From positions 236,227,741 to 236,291,740 of the forward strand of contig CM041465.1 of assembly GCA_023213395.1 (NCBI GenBank): 64,000 bases of DNA. Reading direction: 5' to 3'. Each line of letters opens with the position of its first letter. Position 1 is the first letter of the stretch. The notes below the pieces were generated by a model. It was not told the DNA's origin. It did no database searches and saw nothing but the letters and a program-made list of their open reading frames with translations. The position numbers were made by a program, and so were the translations under genes. Positions 1-12,756 of this stretch are shown one piece after another. The DNA comes from Cycas panzhihuaensis. Lineage: Eukaryota > Cycadophyta.

Positions 1-2387
1 TGTGCCTTAGGCTAAGATAAAGGCTTAAGAGATGGGTTAGTAAGTTAGGGCTTATGGGTTGATTATGTTTGGGATCCACCATAAGGGATATACCCTTACT
101 GGTATACTTAGTACTAAGATGCAAGTTAAGGGATACCCTAGCCACATATAAAGCTAATACTTGAGCATAAGGGTATGGTCCATAGCGAGGTGGGCATGCA
201 TAACTAAAAGCTCCATATGAAGGGGGTAGGTGGGATGCACCACCCTATGTAACAACTCCTTTAGGAATTGATTCATAAGGTGGGATAATTAGAGGGTTAG
301 GGTAGGCTTGGTAAGTTTAGGCAAGTGGCACCTAATATGTAGGGGTAGGTTGGCGGAATAATAGACTAATAAGGTGGTGTAAGATAAGATAAGTGATGAG
401 GCAAGCATTTTTACCATATAGGCCTCTAATTAGAGGGGTAATCCTATATGGGTGACATAGGTCCATGCTATAAGCATACAAAGGACATGGTCCACCTTAC
501 CTTTACTACTAAACAACATAGATAGATAGGATAAATATGGATATATTAGGCTAGTACTAGCAAGTAGGAGATCGAGGGTCCCCACCAAGTCCTATGAAAT
601 GAGGGCATGGAAAGATTAGTACAACAAAGGGAGAAGTCCAAGCAACACTCAATTAGGAGATAGAGGTATGAAGGCTACTTGATAAAGGAATAAGAGGGGT
701 AATAGAGGGCCCAAGTTGGGAGAGGTCTTTAGAAGATTGAGAAACTACAGCAAATGAAGGGCACATAGATTGGGTAACTATCAGTTAAGAATGAGTAGGT
801 GAAGAGATGGCTTAGGTGACCATTTAAAAGGCAACCTAGGGCTAGCTAGAAGAGGGTAGAACTAGAATGGATAAAGTAGATGTACCAGTATTAGAGACTA
901 AGAAGTAGGACCAAGCAGGAGTGATCTCTCCTATGGCTAACTTATACTAAGCCCTTAGGGTAGTAACAATATCCCAAGAAACATTTTAGATCTAGAATGG
1001 ATCTAAAGCCTACTCGCTAGTTGGGCCTAATCAAAGGAGGAAGCATGAGCTAATGGATCTAGGATCTAGGAAGGATCATGGGGCTAAATAACCATAATCA
1101 CATGGGTAGGAGAGCCAATAGGGTTTTAGTAGAACCCTTTAGCTTCATAGGTTTAGTAGGTAGGATCAATACCTTCTTAATAAGGTAATTGAGGAAGATA
1201 ATGCTTATCAAACTAAGGCTAATCCTAGACATAGGCCTAATATGGATCTTATGCTTAGTAAGGGTCCTTGGATTGGTATAAAGCTTAAGAATAAAAGGGG
1301 TCCTAAGACCACTTAGGAGGAAACTAGCCTACTATTAAAGGATGCTTATTAGGTGAAGAACCAAATGGAGAAAATAGATTAGAATTAGGAGGGGGAATAC
1401 CTCAAAGATGGCAAGAGAATCATGATATATGATAGGAAAGGATGAGAAAGAATGGCTGAAAGTCAAGAGGGTGTAAACCTAGGCTTTGAAAGCAAGCTAA
1501 AGGTAGTAGGGATATTCATAGTAGGTGAATGATAAAGTAAGAAAAACCTTTCCCTAACTTAAAGGGTTGAAACAAAGTAGAAGGGGGGGTAATAGTTATG
1601 CAATATAAGGCTAACACCCTATTTGTAAGTCCTTAGTATGATTGCTAGTGAATAAAGATGAGTGGAGGGAGAGGACATATAGATCATAACCTAAAAGTAG
1701 GCCTAAAGGGTATGGGGGCCCTGAGCAAGGAAGGTTATGAATATATGCCCATTAAAGGGGCACTCATACATCTTGTGTACATAGATGTAGGGATGAAATA
1801 TATGACACCTATTTAGCTAGGCTAAGGGAAATGCATGGATGTATGCAATATATTAGGATAAGATGAAAATAAAAATAGAAGAAGACTAATATTAATTGAA
1901 ACTAATCAACAAAATTAAAAGGTGTAATGTTGGTAGGTAGATGAAGTAGATATACATCAACCAATAAAAGTGATCTAATAATGTTACAAGCCAACCCCTA
2001 TAATGATAATAATATAAGAGTAAATAGAAAGAATACTAAGAGATGGAAGCAAATGGAGTGGAGGATGGAAATTGAGAGTACCAAATAAGAACTAAAGGGG
2101 GACCAAAAGGGAACCTTATGAGATTATTTCCATAAACATATCAATATGCCTTACATAGAATGAAGGTGTCATATTTATAAGAGGATCACCCTATTATTGT
2201 AGTATTTTATAACTAATCTATCATATCCTATATTTCTACTATTATTAAATACTTTTACCTTATCCTCCTTAATGTTTATCCTTTTAACATATTACATGTA
2301 GTATAGGTTATTGCATGCTCTCTCCATTTAGATGCTTTTCCCTGAAAGCATCCTAATATAAAAATATATCTATCTACCACTTACCAC
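1..2387. other. Gene-free decayed DNA
   Basis: I see no open frame, RNA gene or terminal repeat here. The + strand is rich in A and G, with very frequent TAG and TAA. That is what heavy C-to-T decay of an old element would leave, but I could not assign it to a family. A non-LTR element was considered around 1000-1400 and the match was not good enough to call. It forms the left flank of Copia-1. Confidence 0.6.
2383..2387. repeat. Target-site duplication, left, of Copia-1
   Basis: ACCAC immediately before the LTR. The right copy is GCCAC at 7736-7740. One mismatch, consistent with an old insertion. Confidence 0.7.
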
Positions 2388-3052
2388 TATTAATTAATAT
2401 GACAATAATATTTTGGAGGTAAAAATCTTAACAGGTTGGCATTGCAGTTTATCCCCCAAACTTCTGTGCGGGGTTCTAAGAGGGGTAGGAGCCCCTCTTA
2501 GCTTGGGGATATGGGGGGAGCTAAAACCCATCCCCCCCAACTGCAAAGAGGGGGTTCAGGGGTAGTATCCCTTGACCCAAAAAGCTAACATTATAAAACA
2601 TACTAAATTATAAAGAGAATTGGGGTCGTTCATTTAAAATACTCTAAATTTGATTGTCAAGATTTATGCCTTATATGACTCTCTCATATAGCCCACTTTA
2701 GAGTGTTTTTCTATTGTGTTGATGGTATTGGATGTATTGGATGTACTGTATTAAGTAGATGTTATTGGTTGTTGTTGCTATGAGCATTCTACTATATTAT
2801 ATATATTTCTTCATTCTTACATAATAAAGATCGATACCTTTCCTATGTGGATGTTTCCCTAACACACTACTAGGATTTTACCACGTTATATCTGGTGTAT
2901 TTATGATGCCTTGGCTTTTCTATTTATTTACTATATTATCTTTAGTTTAAGAACTTTCATGTTAAATTCCAGTTTCAATTCCTATAATTAGTTATAAAAT
3001 AGTTTGGATCCTGGTGGAAATTTCTGGTTATTGGGACTTAATTTTCTTAACA
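2388..3052 (+). repeat. 5' LTR of Copia-1 (665 bp)
   Basis: It aligns end to end with 7072-7735. It starts TATTAATTAATATG where the other LTR has TGTTAATTAATATG, so the canonical TG has decayed to TA here, and it ends in TTAACA. It contains a G-rich block at about 2468-2545 with a perfect 10 bp inverted repeat (2476-2485 and 2492-2501). Scattered transitions separate the two LTRs, so the insertion is old. Confidence 0.92.
2476..2501. repeat. Perfect inverted repeat in the Copia-1 LTR
   Basis: CTAAGAGGGG at 2476-2485, a 6-base spacer, then CCCCTCTTAG at 2492-2501. The block around it carries several runs of four or more G. The 3' LTR keeps the left arm (around 7160-7170) but the right arm has changed. 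Confidence 0.75.
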
Positions 3053-3054
3053 AG

Positions 3055-3068
3055 TGATATTAAAGTCA
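3055..3068 (+). promoter_or_regulatory. Primer-binding site of Copia-1 (initiator-Met tRNA type)
   Basis: TGATATTAAAGTCA starts two bases after the LTR end. It differs from the plant initiator-Met primer site TGGTATCAGAGCCA at four positions, three of them G-to-A or C-to-T changes. It would prime minus-strand cDNA synthesis. Confidence 0.8.
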
Positions 3069-3127
3069 CTTTTATTTTTGTAGTAAGTTTGTGAAGGTTT
3101 TGGTATTGACTTTTTCTACACCAAATT

Positions 3128-6100
3128 GTAAAACTAGCAAATGTAAAGTTTGAGGTGGAGAAATTCAATAGTAAGAATAACTTTGAGATGTGGAAGTTGA
3201 AAGCATATGATGTTCTAATATAACAAGGATTATATAGAGCTTTTGCAGGCAAATCAAAGAAACCTGTAGGGATGGATGATGACAAATGGGATGATCTAGA
3301 TAAAAGGGATCTTAGCATAATACAATTATGCTTAGTCGATGAAGTTCTGTTTAATATCATAGGGGAGAAGATAGCAGTATGATTATGGACCTAGTTGAAA
3401 GACTTATACATGACTAAATTAGTGATAAATCAAATCTACTTGAAGAGGTAATTATACCCATTGTGGATGAAGGAAGGTATAAAAAATCCTAATCATTTAA
3501 ATATTTTCAATACTCTTATTTATCAGTTGGACAGTATCAATGTCATGATTGAGAATGAGGATAAGGTTGTTACCTTATTATGTTTATTACCAGAATCTTT
3601 GTATAATATAGTCACCTCAATTAGTTTTAGTACTACAGATGAATTAGATTATGATTCTATTACTAGTACTTTGCTAACAGAAGAGGTGAGGAGGAAGTCT
3701 AGTCTTGAAACCTCCATACCAAAAGTTATGACAGTAAGGGGAAAAATGATTAAGAGAGGATAAATCTCTAGGGATACATCAAGGCCAAAGTCAAAAGGTA
3801 AGAAGAGTAAGCTTAGATGTTGACACTATAATAAGATAGGTCACCTCAAGAAGGATTACTATGAAAGGAGTTCTAAAATAAGAAGATCCTACCAAGGAGG
3901 CTAATCAGGTGGAGTCAAATTAAGGTACAAATAAGGATGTCTTAGTTTCTTATATTGTTTCCCATTATCATCATGACTAATTATTGGATTTAGGTGCTTC
4001 ACACCATATGTGTCCACACATGAGTTGGTTTTTATCATAGCAACCTCTTGATGGTGGTGATGTACTTATGAGAAATGAAGTTTCCCATAAGATAATGGAC
4101 ATTGGTAGCATCATAATTAAAATGTTTGATGGTATAGGGAGAACATTATTTGAAGTAAGACATGTACTTAATCTAAAAAGGAATCTAATTTCCTTGGGTG
4201 AACTAGACTTTGTTGGTTATAAGTACACAGGTCATGAAGTAGTCTTGAAGGTGTTAAATGGAACCTTAGTTGTTATGAAATCCTTAAAGAAAAGAAACCT
4301 TTATATTTTTGTGGAAAGTATAGATGTTAGATCTATAGCTAGAGCATCAAAGACTATAAAATATCTAGTTCAGTTATAGCATCAGAGACTTGGTCACATA
4401 AGTGAGAGAGGACTTAAGGTACTGATGAATCGTAAGCTACTTCCTAACTTACAGCTTTTAGATTTAACTTTTTACAAACATTATCTTTTTGGAAAGTAGT
4501 GTAGACTCAAGTTTAAAATAAGGAGTCAAGCTAGTAAAGAAGTTCTAGATTATGTACATTTAGTTGTATGGGGACTAACCCCTACAATATCTTATGGAGG
4601 ATCATTGTACTTTATCATATTTATAGATGATTACTCCATGAAAGTATGGGTCTATTTTTTAAAAAGGAAATATGAAGTTTTCATTGTGTTTTAGTAGTTT
4701 AAGGCTCTAGTTAAGAAGGGCACAAGTAGGTTAATTAAATATTTAAGAACTAACAATGAAGGCTAATTTAACCCTTTAGAGTATAAGAAGTATTGCAGAG
4801 AAGTTAGGATCAAAAGGCATAAGACCACTAGCTATACTTTGTAGTAGAATGGTATAGCTAAGCACATGAATAAGACACTCTTAGAAAGGTCAAGAAGCAT
4901 GTTGAGTAATGCAGGAGTGGAGTAGGGCTTATGGGTAGAAGCTATTTAAACAGCTTGTTATTTGGTAAATAGGTCACCGTCACTTGTAATAGACTACAAA
5001 ATTACTAAAGAGGTATGGACTAGAAATCCATATGACTATTCAAATTTGAAAGTTTTTTGTTGTGATGCTTATGCCTTGACTAATAAAAGTCAACATTCAA
5101 AGTTTGTCCCAAAATCTAAGAGATATATCTTTGTTTGTTATGGTGATAGAGATAGTATAGAGGGATAGAGGTTGTAGGATCCTACTGCCTACAAAATCAC
5201 TATTAATAGAGATGTTATCTTTGATGAATTTTCTTTTCTCAAATTAGACAATATAGAAGTTGAAGTAAAATAGGAGAAGAAACCTAAACATCAATAGGTC
5301 AAGCTTGAGACCCAACCATCTTTGGAAATAGAAATGCAAGAAGAGCCTTCTAAAGATGAATATGTAACAGATTTATAGAAGTATGTGGATGCTCCTCCAC
5401 TAACTGTTAGAAGATCTACACAAGTTAGTCATCCACTTGACATGTACAACCCTTCTATTTCTATTGATTTAGTTTCTAATAATGGTGAGCCTACATACTA
5501 TTAGGAAATAGTAGATGATATCCATAGTGAGAAGTGGAAGAAGGCTATGTAGGAAGAGAGAGATACTTTGAAGAAAAATAATTCATGGGACTTGGTAGAA
5601 CTTCCACATGGTAGGAAGACTATTGGTTGTACGTGGGTTTTCAAGAAGAAAATAGATATTGATGAAAAGATTGATAAATATAAGGTAAGATTACTGGCTA
5701 AAATCTTTGCTCATAAAGTAGGTATTGATTTTTATGAGATCTTTTCACTAGTTGTTAAACTTATTTCAAATAAGGTTTTATTAGCACTGGTAGCTTCTCT
5801 TGACTTAGAGTTTGAGCAATTAGATATAAAAACATCATTTTTGTATGAATATTTATATGAGGAGATCTATATAGATCATCTAGAAGGATTTGTATAAGAT
5901 GGAAAGAAAAGACTTATTTGCAGGCTTAGGAAATCATTGTATGGCCTGAAGTAATCACCTAGGAAATGGTACAAGAAGTTCGATGCCTTCATGGAGAGGA
6001 AAATTTTTAAAAGAAGTGAGTATGATCATTGTGCTTACTTTAAATTCTTAGACCATAGATTATTCATTATCTTGGTATTACATATTAGTGACATACTAGT

Positions 6101-7020
6101 TGTAAGTAAGAGTATGGCAAAAATCAATAAGTTAAAGGCTTAATTAGCTAAGACTTTTAATATGAAGGATCTAGGAGCTACAAAATAAATCTTAGGCATG
6201 GAGATACATAGAGACAAGAAAAATAGTAAGCTATGGTTATCATAGCAAAAATATGTAGAGAAAGTGATAACTAAATTTGGTATGGCAAATGTAAAACTAG
6301 TGAGTATCCCATTGGCTTCCCATTTCAAGCTTTCTCGAGTATGAGTCCTAATAATAAAGAAGAAAAGGATTGTGTGTCTCATGTATCTTATTCCAATATA
6401 GTAGGAAGTTTGATGTATGCCATGATATATATAAGACCTAACATTTCACATGCAGTTGATGTAATTAGCATGTTTATAGCAAATCAAAGAAAGGAATATT
6501 AGGCAGTAGTGAAATGGGTGCTTTGGTATTTGAGAGGCACAAGTAACTATTGCATCACCTTTAGTGGTATAAGTAACCAGGTTTATGAATATGTTGATTC
6601 ATACTTTGCAAGATACTTACGGTCTACATTGGGTTATATGTTTACTCTTTCAAATGGTCTGGTTAGTTGGAGAGTACAATTGCATTATCAACTATAGAAA
6701 CAGAATATGTTACTATAGCACATGCTTGTAAAGAAACAATCTAGTTGTAAGGTCTATTAATTGAGCTTGGAAGGAAACAAGAAAAGGTAAAGGTATTTTA
6801 TGATAGTTAAAGTGCCACTTACTTATCAAAGAATCTAGCTTATTATAGTAAGATAAGGCATATTGCTCTTAAGTATTATTTTTTTAGACAAGTTATGGAA
6901 CTAAGGGGAGTGGCACTTGAGAAGGTTAATATAAAATAGAATTATACTAACATATTTATAAAACCAATACTATTATAGAAGTTTAAATGGTACTTGACTT
7001 CTCTTGGTTTATAGAAAAGG
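3128..7020 (+). pseudogene. Decayed copia gag-pol polyprotein of Copia-1
   Basis: Open blocks joined across stops and frameshifts follow the copia order. Gag at about 3128-3770 includes KFNSKNNFEMWKLKA and LPESLYNIVTSISFSTTDEL. A degraded zinc knuckle lies near 3820-3870 (HYNKIGHLKKDYYERS). The protease site near 3985-4015 reads LGASHHMCPH where the family has DSGA. Integrase runs from about 4380 (HQRLGHISERGL) through FIIFIDDYSMKVW near 4615 to about 5165. RT starts near 5540 (WDLVELPHGRKTIGCTWVFK), and the catalytic box near 6090 reads HISDIL instead of YVDDM. RNase H lies at about 6600-7015. Most stops are TAG or TAA where relatives have CAG or CAA. The original ATG is not preserved. It cannot give a working polyprotein. 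Confidence 0.92.
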
Positions 7021-7060
7021 TGATGAATAGTTCAAGAAAGGTATTAGGTAAATTATTGTC

Positions 7061-7071
7061 AAGGTGGAGAT
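7061..7071 (+). promoter_or_regulatory. Polypurine tract of Copia-1
   Basis: AAGGTGGAGA ends one base before the 3' LTR. This is the usual plus-strand primer of plant copia elements and it fixes the LTR start at 7072. Confidence 0.8.
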
Positions 7072-7735
7072 TGTTAATTAATATGGCAATAACTCTTTAG
7101 AGGTAAACATTTTGATAAGTTGGCAGTGTAGTTTCCCCCCCAAACTTCCGTGAGGGGATCTAAGAGGGGTAGGAGCCCCCCTTGGCTGGGGGGTATAGGG
7201 GAGCCGAAACCTCCTCCCTCCTACAAAGAGGAGGTTTGAGGACAAGAGCCCCCAACCTAAAAAGCTATCATTATAAAACATACTAAATTGTAAAGAGAAT
7301 TAGGATTATTCATTCAAAATACCCTAGATTTGATGGTTGAGATTTGTGCCTTATATGACTCTTTTATATAGCATGATTTAGGGTGTATTTTTCATTATGT
7401 TGATTGTATTTAATGTGTTGGATGTACTGTATTAAGTAGAGATGATTGGTTATTGTTACTATGAGTATTTTACTGCAAATTATATATATTTCTCCATTCT
7501 TAGATAATAAAGATCAATACCTTTTCTATGTAGATGTTTCCTTAGCACACTACTAAGGTTTTACCATGTTATATTTGGTGTATTTATAATGCTTTGTCTT
7601 ATTTATTTATTTATTGTATTATCTCTTATTTAAGAACTCGCATGCTAAATTTTAGTTTCAACTTCTATAACTAGTTACAAAATAGTTTAGATCTTGGTGG
7701 TAGTTTCAGGTTATTAGGACCTAGTTTTCTTAATA
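7072..7735 (+). repeat. 3' LTR of Copia-1 (664 bp)
   Basis: It starts with a canonical TGTTAATTAATATG, and its end has decayed from CA to TA (TTAATA). It aligns over its whole length with 2388-3052. The G-rich block is at about 7135-7220. It is followed by GCCAC, the right half of the target-site duplication. Confidence 0.92.
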
Positions 7736-7740
7736 GCCAC
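7736..7740. repeat. Target-site duplication, right, of Copia-1
   Basis: GCCAC, matching ACCAC at 2383-2387 in four of five bases. Confidence 0.7.
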
Positions 7741-10402
7741 TACTAATATGTTATAGGTAGCAATTTTATTAAGGTGATAATAAAGAGATACTATTATTGT
7801 AAATCTTGTTATTGAGAAAAGATGCATAAGTCTATGTAGACGGTGATGTGGTCCAAGAAAGAGTGACTCATTTATCTAACTATTAGAACTAAAGAAATGT
7901 GGGCCCATGGTATAGTAATATTGCAGTCCACAAAAATAAGAACCCAAATTCTCTTGCAACTTAAATGTTAATGGAGTAAAATTTATGTTTACACCTTCAA
8001 GTAAAGAGATTTCAACCTATTATTCCAAAGGAAATTTTATCTTATCTTCTTTTTCTTCCTCTTTTCTTTCATCTTTTTGCTTAGTCTCTCCTTCTAAAAG
8101 GATGATCTAGTTCAAAATAAGTACTTAAATATGATAACAAAGTACAAAATTAAGGAGTTTATAATTTGGCTTGTAGGTATTTTGGAACCACTCTCATTCC
8201 CACAATTGAAAGGGACCTTCCAATTATTAGATACCTAAATAAATCTGGTGATATTCTATCAAGTAAAGCTATTCAAAATATGTAAGCCACTCATAAAAAA
8301 TAATAGAACTATCAAGGCTAAAATGAAGTAGCTCAATCCTTATTTCCCTACTTTGTTTGTCATTTGAGTCATGATCATCTTATAACACATTATTTTATCC
8401 TAATTAGATGGATTCATGGTCTTATATATCTTCTTTTATGGAAGCTTGAATAGTTAGGCAAGCTCATATTTCCTTTTGAAGTTTTATCTTAAAGGATGCC
8501 TAATCTAGATCTAAGTGTAAGAGGCACCATTTCTAAGTTGTTTGATGGAAATCCTATTATAAGAATTCCATAACAAATATGATCTTAGCATAGTCCTTCT
8601 TAAAGTAGTAAACTACAGAATAATCTTCAAAGAATTATTCTAGAGTGATAACCCAATCATAAAGTTCAATATGACCATCCATCCCAAAGTGAGTGAGGTC
8701 AAGTTCATCACTGTAATAAAAAAAGAAGTGTTCATAGTCATAGTATCAATCAATAAGACCATTCTTTTCATAAGATTCAAGTAAATTCCTATAAGCACTT
8801 AGGTCCATTTGGCCTTAAAAATAATAGTAGACAAGCCAAACTTTGAACAGCTAAAAATTATAAAAAATTATATTCATGTAATGATAGGACTTAACTTAAA
8901 ACCTTAATATATACTATAAAGAAAGTCCAAAATATGTTGTATCATAGCCCAAATCAAAGCCCTCAAAATAAAGAACATGATAGATCTAACAGAATTGAAT
9001 TCCAAGTCTATATCAAGAAGATATAACTAAAATAATATAGATAGGTGTAAAAAGTATGATGAGACGCATTTAATTATTATTAAGCCCCATTTTCAAAAAA
9101 TCCTAAATTGCTTTATGATTGCATATAACCAACTATTAATATAAAGGGGCTTCATGGAGTATAAACCAAATTCCAATCTACTTAAATTAAAGAAAACCCT
9201 TTGTAAAATATATATATACGAAGGTTAAAAATCATTTGTATGGGTGTAGTAAATGGTATTAATGATGAATGCTTCTCTTACATGATTAGATACGATCGTT
9301 AGCTTTGAAGGCACAAGGCAAGCTAGAGAACTTCATAGTGTATAGATCTAGAGTAGGCATATCTTCAACAAATGAATGTAGATAGGGTGTCTTCTTTATA
9401 CGAGGTGATTGTGACTCATGCACAATAACTTAGATGGCAATGACTGTAGATGGAAGGAGATGAGATATCCCAACCCCTCGAGATGAGAGGCTTAGCTATC
9501 CAATATGTGTAAACAATGCAGTAGTACTTAGAGTGTTCTCTCTATGGCTTATAGGGTTATACAGATAGATAACTACAATAGGTCTTATAGAGGAAACAAA
9601 ATGTTTCCATACCAAAACCTTCACCAATGTCGATAGAGATGTCAACCAGTGACTATACAATGGAGCATATTTTCATTAAGGATGTATCACATCAATGGGA
9701 TACAATAATTAAAGGTGGCATAACTAGGTACAGATGATCTCCATAGAACAAATTAAGGAGCTAGGCATCAGAAAGCACACAATAATGCATGTTGAGAGAG
9801 CTCAAAGTAGGAGGCACATTTGGTAAATGAGGCAGTGGTTGTAGGACTGGGTGACATACACTATACTAATAATTATCAAACTAGGTGACACACACTACAT
9901 AAATGTTTGTTAGACTTTAGATGTAATAGTATTTAGAGAGCTACATAAGTTATGCGCAAGGCATTCTTATCAATACATACATAGATCTTCGCATAGAACA
10001 AATGTAGGGAAGTTGATATAAAAGAGATATCTCCATGTAGGGTTACAAAGAATCCATGGAGTAGGGAAGATTAATGGTAGAGCATAGCAAGCCCAAACAA
10101 TAGTGGCTATCCCTCCTTAATAAACACAAAAAGTAAAGAGGATTTTCCTTCTTCATCAAATACTTACTTGTAGTAGACCTAGGGTTTGTTATCTTATCAT
10201 ATAAAGGCATACAAATAAACTCCAATGAAGCTAAGAAAACCAAAGATCAATAGCTTATATAAAGTGGTGCTTTATAAAGAAACTAGGTAACTATAATAAT
10301 CATAGAAACCCTTGAAGTTATAATTGATAGAGCCACTTAGGTCTTTGACTCTATAAGCGCTTTAACAAACTTGATAATCTTTCAATGATATTATGTCTTC
10401 AA
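7741..10402. other. Gene-free decayed DNA, possible antisense gag remnant
   Basis: No reading frame or terminal repeat is recognisable. Reading the minus strand from about 8830 to 8150, short pieces such as DGHIELYDWVITLE and FFEDYSVVYYFKKDYAKI, joined across stops, resemble the gag of some plant gypsy elements. The match is weak and needs a profile search. The rest shows nothing identifiable. This stretch joins 1-2387 once Copia-1 is removed. Confidence 0.3.
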
Positions 10403-10707
10403 TGATTAATGTTAATGCATCAAGTTCATTAGATTAATTATATGAAGGTGACTTTAGGATAGTTAAGTCACATGGCTAAATGTAATTTCATTTACATTTA
10501 AGTGTAATTTTAGGATCATGTCACTAAGCAGGAAACTCCTTTGGAAACCCTAATGCACATCCTCTGATGTATAAGGTTGAACGTGAAATGGAGAGTAATA
10601 ATTCTCACTTATTAGTTTTCTCTCATTCTTATTCTCTTAATTTTGCTCTTATTATGTGCCATTACTTTATTATAGTGGAGTGTGGTAACTAGATCCTTTC
10701 CCTAACA
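10403..10707 (+). repeat. 5' LTR of Copia-2 (305 bp)
   Basis: It starts TGATTAATGTTAATG and ends CCTAACA, and aligns end to end with 17736-18041. The shared core includes GGCAGGAAACTC-like and CTAGATCCTT blocks. Confidence 0.9.
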
Positions 10708-10709
10708 AC

Positions 10710-10723
10710 TAGTATCAGAGCCA
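10710..10723 (+). promoter_or_regulatory. Primer-binding site of Copia-2 (initiator-Met tRNA type)
   Basis: TAGTATCAGAGCCA, one G-to-A change from the canonical TGGTATCAGAGCCA, two bases after the LTR. Confidence 0.88.
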
Positions 10724-12756
10724 TTATTGACTACATTTCCCCACTAGGCTTACACAGAGCCATTAATGCTTCTCACTCACAATTCATATGAGGTTGAGAG
10801 CTTATTTGAGAACCTTACTTTGTATTAAAGAGCTTAAAATTATATTAAATTATATGTTGCTATATTTTCTATGTGTGCAAAATTTTAGAGGTAAAAAAGA
10901 CTAATTTTTAAAGCTATTTAGTTGCCAAAACAGCCCCAGAAGTATTGAAGGCCTAAAATTTTATGAAAATTTCAATCATCTTAGATTTTGATGAAATTTG
11001 ACATGTAAGGTTACCTTATTAAAATAATCATTTTTTTTCTTTTAGAGCATCTTCAAATTTAGCCTACAAAAGATAATTTTAGCTAAAATAAAAGGTTAAG
11101 TTTTATAGATGAGTGACCTAAGGGACTTTTCTCAATGAAATCCTTTAATTATGAGCTAAAAATCTAAATTTTTTTAAAATATATCTAGTAGATTTATGTA
11201 TTAAGAGTATTTTTAGATAAATATGATTAAATTTCATCCACTAGTTAATGAGATCTTTGTAATTTTTTGATGTATACTGAATCTACCTACTCAACCCTAC
11301 AAAAAATATTATGAGAGTATTTTGGTCAATTTTCTAGCTATTTTTAGAGCTACCATAGAAGGAAAATTTGATGTACGTGTCAATATGAAACTTTTGACAT
11401 ATTTAATTTTGTAATCTAAGATGGTAAATCTGGTAAGATTGTGCTTTTGTGCCTTTTTTAGGCAAAATGTTTTTATGTCTTTTCAGAAATTTGACTTTAC
11501 TATCTTATCAGAAATGATATTTTGAACACTTTTTTCTTTTATCATAAATTTAAACTCCATAATTTAGGCCTCCATATTTGTAACTTTAAGAAATTTTTAC
11601 CTATTTATTATTATTTATAAATTTTGTAAAAATAAAATCATAAAATAAGGTAAAATAACATGCATCTATATTTAGAAAAAATAGCATTTTATTAGCAAGT
11701 TGATATATTTTTTGATCCTTTGTAGTTTTTATATTGAAATTATTAAGAATATATTTAGAAACATTATACTAAAGTAAGGGAAACTTTGAATCAAAAGCAA
11801 CATCTGATTTCCCTACTAAATCTAGCATGTTCTTTCTATTTCCACACATAGCATAAAGTAACATATAAAACAATAACAATAACAAAGTAAGCATAGAAGG
11901 CAAGCAAGTATATTTAGAATCTTTCTATTTTACTTTTTAGTTCACATTATTTAGAAATAACTTGCATTATTTTCTAAAAGGAATCTCATCTGTATGACTT
12001 ATACCACTAGTTTTTTACTTATACACACACTCACGTTAGTTGAAATAGACCACAGTTGACTAAAATTTAGGCCTTAAGGGAGGTATGAGTTTTATATTGG
12101 GTGTAGTCTTAACTAGAATAGTGATGGAGGGATATGTTATCCATTCCTATGGCCTCCAATTAGGAATAATCCTGATAACCACTCAAGAAAACTAAAAAGT
12201 TTAATTAAGATTAAAATATACCTGGTCTAATATCTATCATAACTATAGGATATGAACATACTATTTGACTCTTTAAAGGAGGCATATAGCTACTCACTAG
12301 TGAACTAGGTGAGGAGTAAGAGCACTTAGGCTCTACTGTGACTTGGATTATCACTAAGTGTAGGTACAAGTATCATAAGTGAAGGCCCTAATATATATAT
12401 ACTAGAAGCCCCCTTAGGCATCGATACCTCAACTACTTTAGACTTGAGATAGAGGTTTGGGTTTGATTATACATCCTACATTAAACTTAGTTTTTTAGTT
12501 ATGTGTACCCACATGTAGGCTTCTACATGGAATAATATTAATTTTATTATCACATTACACATAATTTATCTTTGTAATCCTTATATTGCTATTTGTATAC
12601 ATCATTAAACCCTACTACATCAGGAGTATTTGCCACAAGTGTTGGTCACCTATTATCATTACTTCCTACTTAATCATATTTCTCCCTGTTACACCATACG
12701 TATTAACCACACATGTTAGTGGCATTTTCTTTGACTATTTCTTCACTATCTTCACT
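10724..12756 (+). other. Long untranslated leader of Copia-2
   Basis: About 2 kb of AT-rich sequence lies between the primer site and the gag ATG. I see no conserved frame, no second LTR pair and no obvious nested insertion. An upstream frame runs from 12586 into the gag frame, but the gag-like protein begins only at 12757. Confidence 0.6.

Larger units (their letters stand above)
2388..7735 (+). mobile_element. Copia-1: full-length Ty1/copia LTR retrotransposon
   Basis: A 5348 bp element bounded by two direct LTRs (2388-3052 and 7072-7735). It has a primer-binding site just inside the 5' LTR, a polypurine tract just before the 3' LTR, and a decayed gag-pol between them in the order gag, protease, integrase, RT, RNase H, which defines Ty1/copia. 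The flanking 5-mers are ACCAC on the left and GCCAC on the right, a 4/5 target-site duplication. The coding part has many in-frame stops, so it cannot be autonomous. A truncated antisense LTR of the same family lies at 29226-29721. Boundaries are read directly from the LTR alignment. Confidence 0.93.

Noticed and set aside
900-1500. Possible LINE endonuclease/RT remnant
   Set aside because: Only isolated short resemblances across multiple frames; not enough to support a call without a profile search.
3055-3068. tRNA-like sequences at 3055, 10710 and 22074 as tRNA genes
   Set aside because: Only the 3'-end complement of a tRNA is present, in the position of a retrotransposon primer site. No cloverleaf arms surround it.
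10043-10243. Small minus-strand frame in the gap left of Copia-2
   Set aside because: 66 codons, no motif and no conserved neighbour; chance in AT-rich DNA.
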